Shown here: piece after piece, positions 11,075 through 11,799 of the stretch
How the letters are laid out: each line of letters begins with the position of its first letter
How positions within the stretch are numbered: position 1 is the first letter of the stretch
From: JAIFWC01 sp035688135
GTDB lineage: Bacteria; Patescibacteriota; Saccharimonadia; Saccharimonadales; UBA10212
Assembly (NCBI GenBank): GCA_035688135.1
Contig: DASSNG010000049.1
Span: 1-11,799, forward strand
DNA length: 11,799 nt
Direction: 5' to 3'
Notes under the pieces: model-generated
The model's input: the letters and a program-made list of their open reading frames with translations, nothing else
The model's database searches: none
What the model was told of the DNA's origin: nothing
Translations under genes and position numbers: made by a program

Positions 11075-11799
11075 ACTGGTCGCCTCTGTCCTTATAATCT
11101 TTAAACAAGCCGAAACTCGAAGTGGCGCAGGAAAGCAGGACCGCGTCTCCCGGCTGGGCATGAGCCCGCGCCGCGCCGACGATATCCGCCATAGAGCCCA
11201 GGCCTTCGGTTATTGAATCGTAGCCCTTATTCCTTAGCATCTTTGCCAGCTCCGGTCCTATCTGGCCGATAGTTATGACATGCCGAACCTTATCCTCGCT
11301 AACGATTTCCTTAATAAGCTCAGAATTATCCAGCCGCTTATCGTGGCCGCCTACTATCAGGACCACCGGCTCAATGATTGCCCTTAGCGCTACGATGGCC
11401 GTGTCCGGAGTCGTGCCGAAGGAGTCGTCATAGTATTTGACTCCATCCAGCTCCCGTACGAATTCCAGCCTGTGCTCCAGCCCGCTAAAAGCTGAAAGTA
11501 CCCGGCGATAAGCGTCTATATCTTGAGTAACCTGCCAGGCCGCCGTTACCGCGGCGCAGATATTCTCCAGATTATGCTTGCCAAGCAGTCGGATATCCGA
11601 CAGTCCGATTATTTCCGTTTCTTCTTGGCCGATTACGATTTTCCGGTCGGCTCGCACAAATGCTCCCGGCTTATAAAAATAAGGCACTTTTTTACCAGGC
11701 GAATAGCCGGCGATGTGTTTTGAATGGCCGTTATTCTCAAAATAGATGGCTATGTCTTCGGCCTTTTGATGGCGGAACAAATTAGCCTTGGCTTCTACA
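11046..11799 (-). CDS. murD: UDP-N-acetylmuramoylalanine--D-glutamate ligase, C-terminal part (cut by window edge)
   Basis: ATP-dependent ligase adding D-glutamate to UDP-MurNAc-L-Ala in the cytoplasm. The 250 visible codons run open to the window end; the N-terminal UDP-binding domain and the P-loop lie outside. Visible family blocks are KANLFRHQ, LLGKHNLENICAAVTAA (substrate/ATP domain end), LEHRLEFV and YYDDSFGTTPDTA (start of the C-terminal ligand domain), LIVGGHDKRLD and LLSCATSSFGLFKDYKDRG near the C-terminus (the family's SPxxxSxDxFxxxxxRG motif). The sub-call MurD rather than another Mur ligase rests on the VGGHDKRLD and KDYKDRG segments. Reading continues past a TTG at 11780, so that is an internal Leu. 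The stop overlaps murI by 29 nt, and the D-glutamate producer and consumer thus sit tail to tail. Confidence 0.93.
   Translation of the reverse strand, partial: VEAKANLFRHQKAEDIAIYFENNGHSKHIAGYSPGKKVPYFYKPGAFVRADRKIVIGQEETEIIGLSDIRLLGKHNLENICAAVTAAWQVTQDIDAYRRVLSAFSGLEHRLEFVRELDGVKYYDDSFGTTPDTAIVALRAIIEPVVLIVGGHDKRLDNSELIKEIVSEDKVRHVITIGQIGPELAKMLRNKGYDSITEGLGSMADIVGAARAHAQPGDAVLLSCATSSFGLFKDYKDRGDQFKQAVLELS

Overview
The window (G+C roughly half by eye) looks like a chromosomal segment of a small-genome, monoderm bacterium, most probably a Patescibacteria/CPR member, with Saccharibacteria as my best guess. This is inference. It rests on the very tight packing, a sortase with an LPXTG substrate, a short divergent MurI, an Xre-MurA fusion, and a CofE-like ligase with no other F420 gene in view. 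The standard genetic code fits: several genes end in TGA and none needs TGA read as sense.

Layout. 1-1489 (minus): mraY, then the start of glyA (serine hydroxymethyltransferase), cut by the window edge. 1592-3754 (plus): a zeta-like P-loop kinase, then MurA carrying an N-terminal Xre helix-turn-helix. 3802-3953: abutting tRNA-Gly(TCC) and tRNA-Arg(TCT). 3972-4984 (plus): a SpoIIAA-like protein and a Crp/Fnr regulator, 2 nt apart. 4995-6384 (minus): a secreted, repeat-containing LPNTG surface protein and a sortase 19 nt downstream. 6541-6617: tRNA-Arg(TCG). 6620-7369 (minus): CofE-like ligase. 7438-8574 (plus): orphan histidine kinase. 8507-9034 (minus): 5-formyl-THF cyclo-ligase. 9129-9434 (plus): a small three-helix membrane protein. 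9475-9551 (minus): tRNA-Lys(CTT). 9628-11074 (plus): folD and murI, overlapping. 11046-11799 (minus): C-terminal part of MurD.

Two themes recur. One is cell-wall precursor synthesis, dispersed rather than in a dcw cluster: MurA makes the first committed intermediate, MurI supplies D-glutamate, MurD adds it, and MraY loads the finished UDP-MurNAc-pentapeptide onto the lipid carrier. The sortase pair then decorates the wall. The other is one-carbon/folate metabolism: GlyA, FolD and 5-FCL, with the CofE-like ligase as a possible folate-glutamylating partner.

The most notable signals are the zeta-like kinase beside an Xre-MurA fusion (zeta toxins act on the MurA substrate), and a repeated promoter layout in which a -10-like hexamer sits only 5-10 nt before the start codon of seven or eight genes. 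That layout implies leaderless or nearly leaderless mRNAs. No mobile element, CRISPR array or rRNA was seen, and no intergenic gap exceeds 300 bases.
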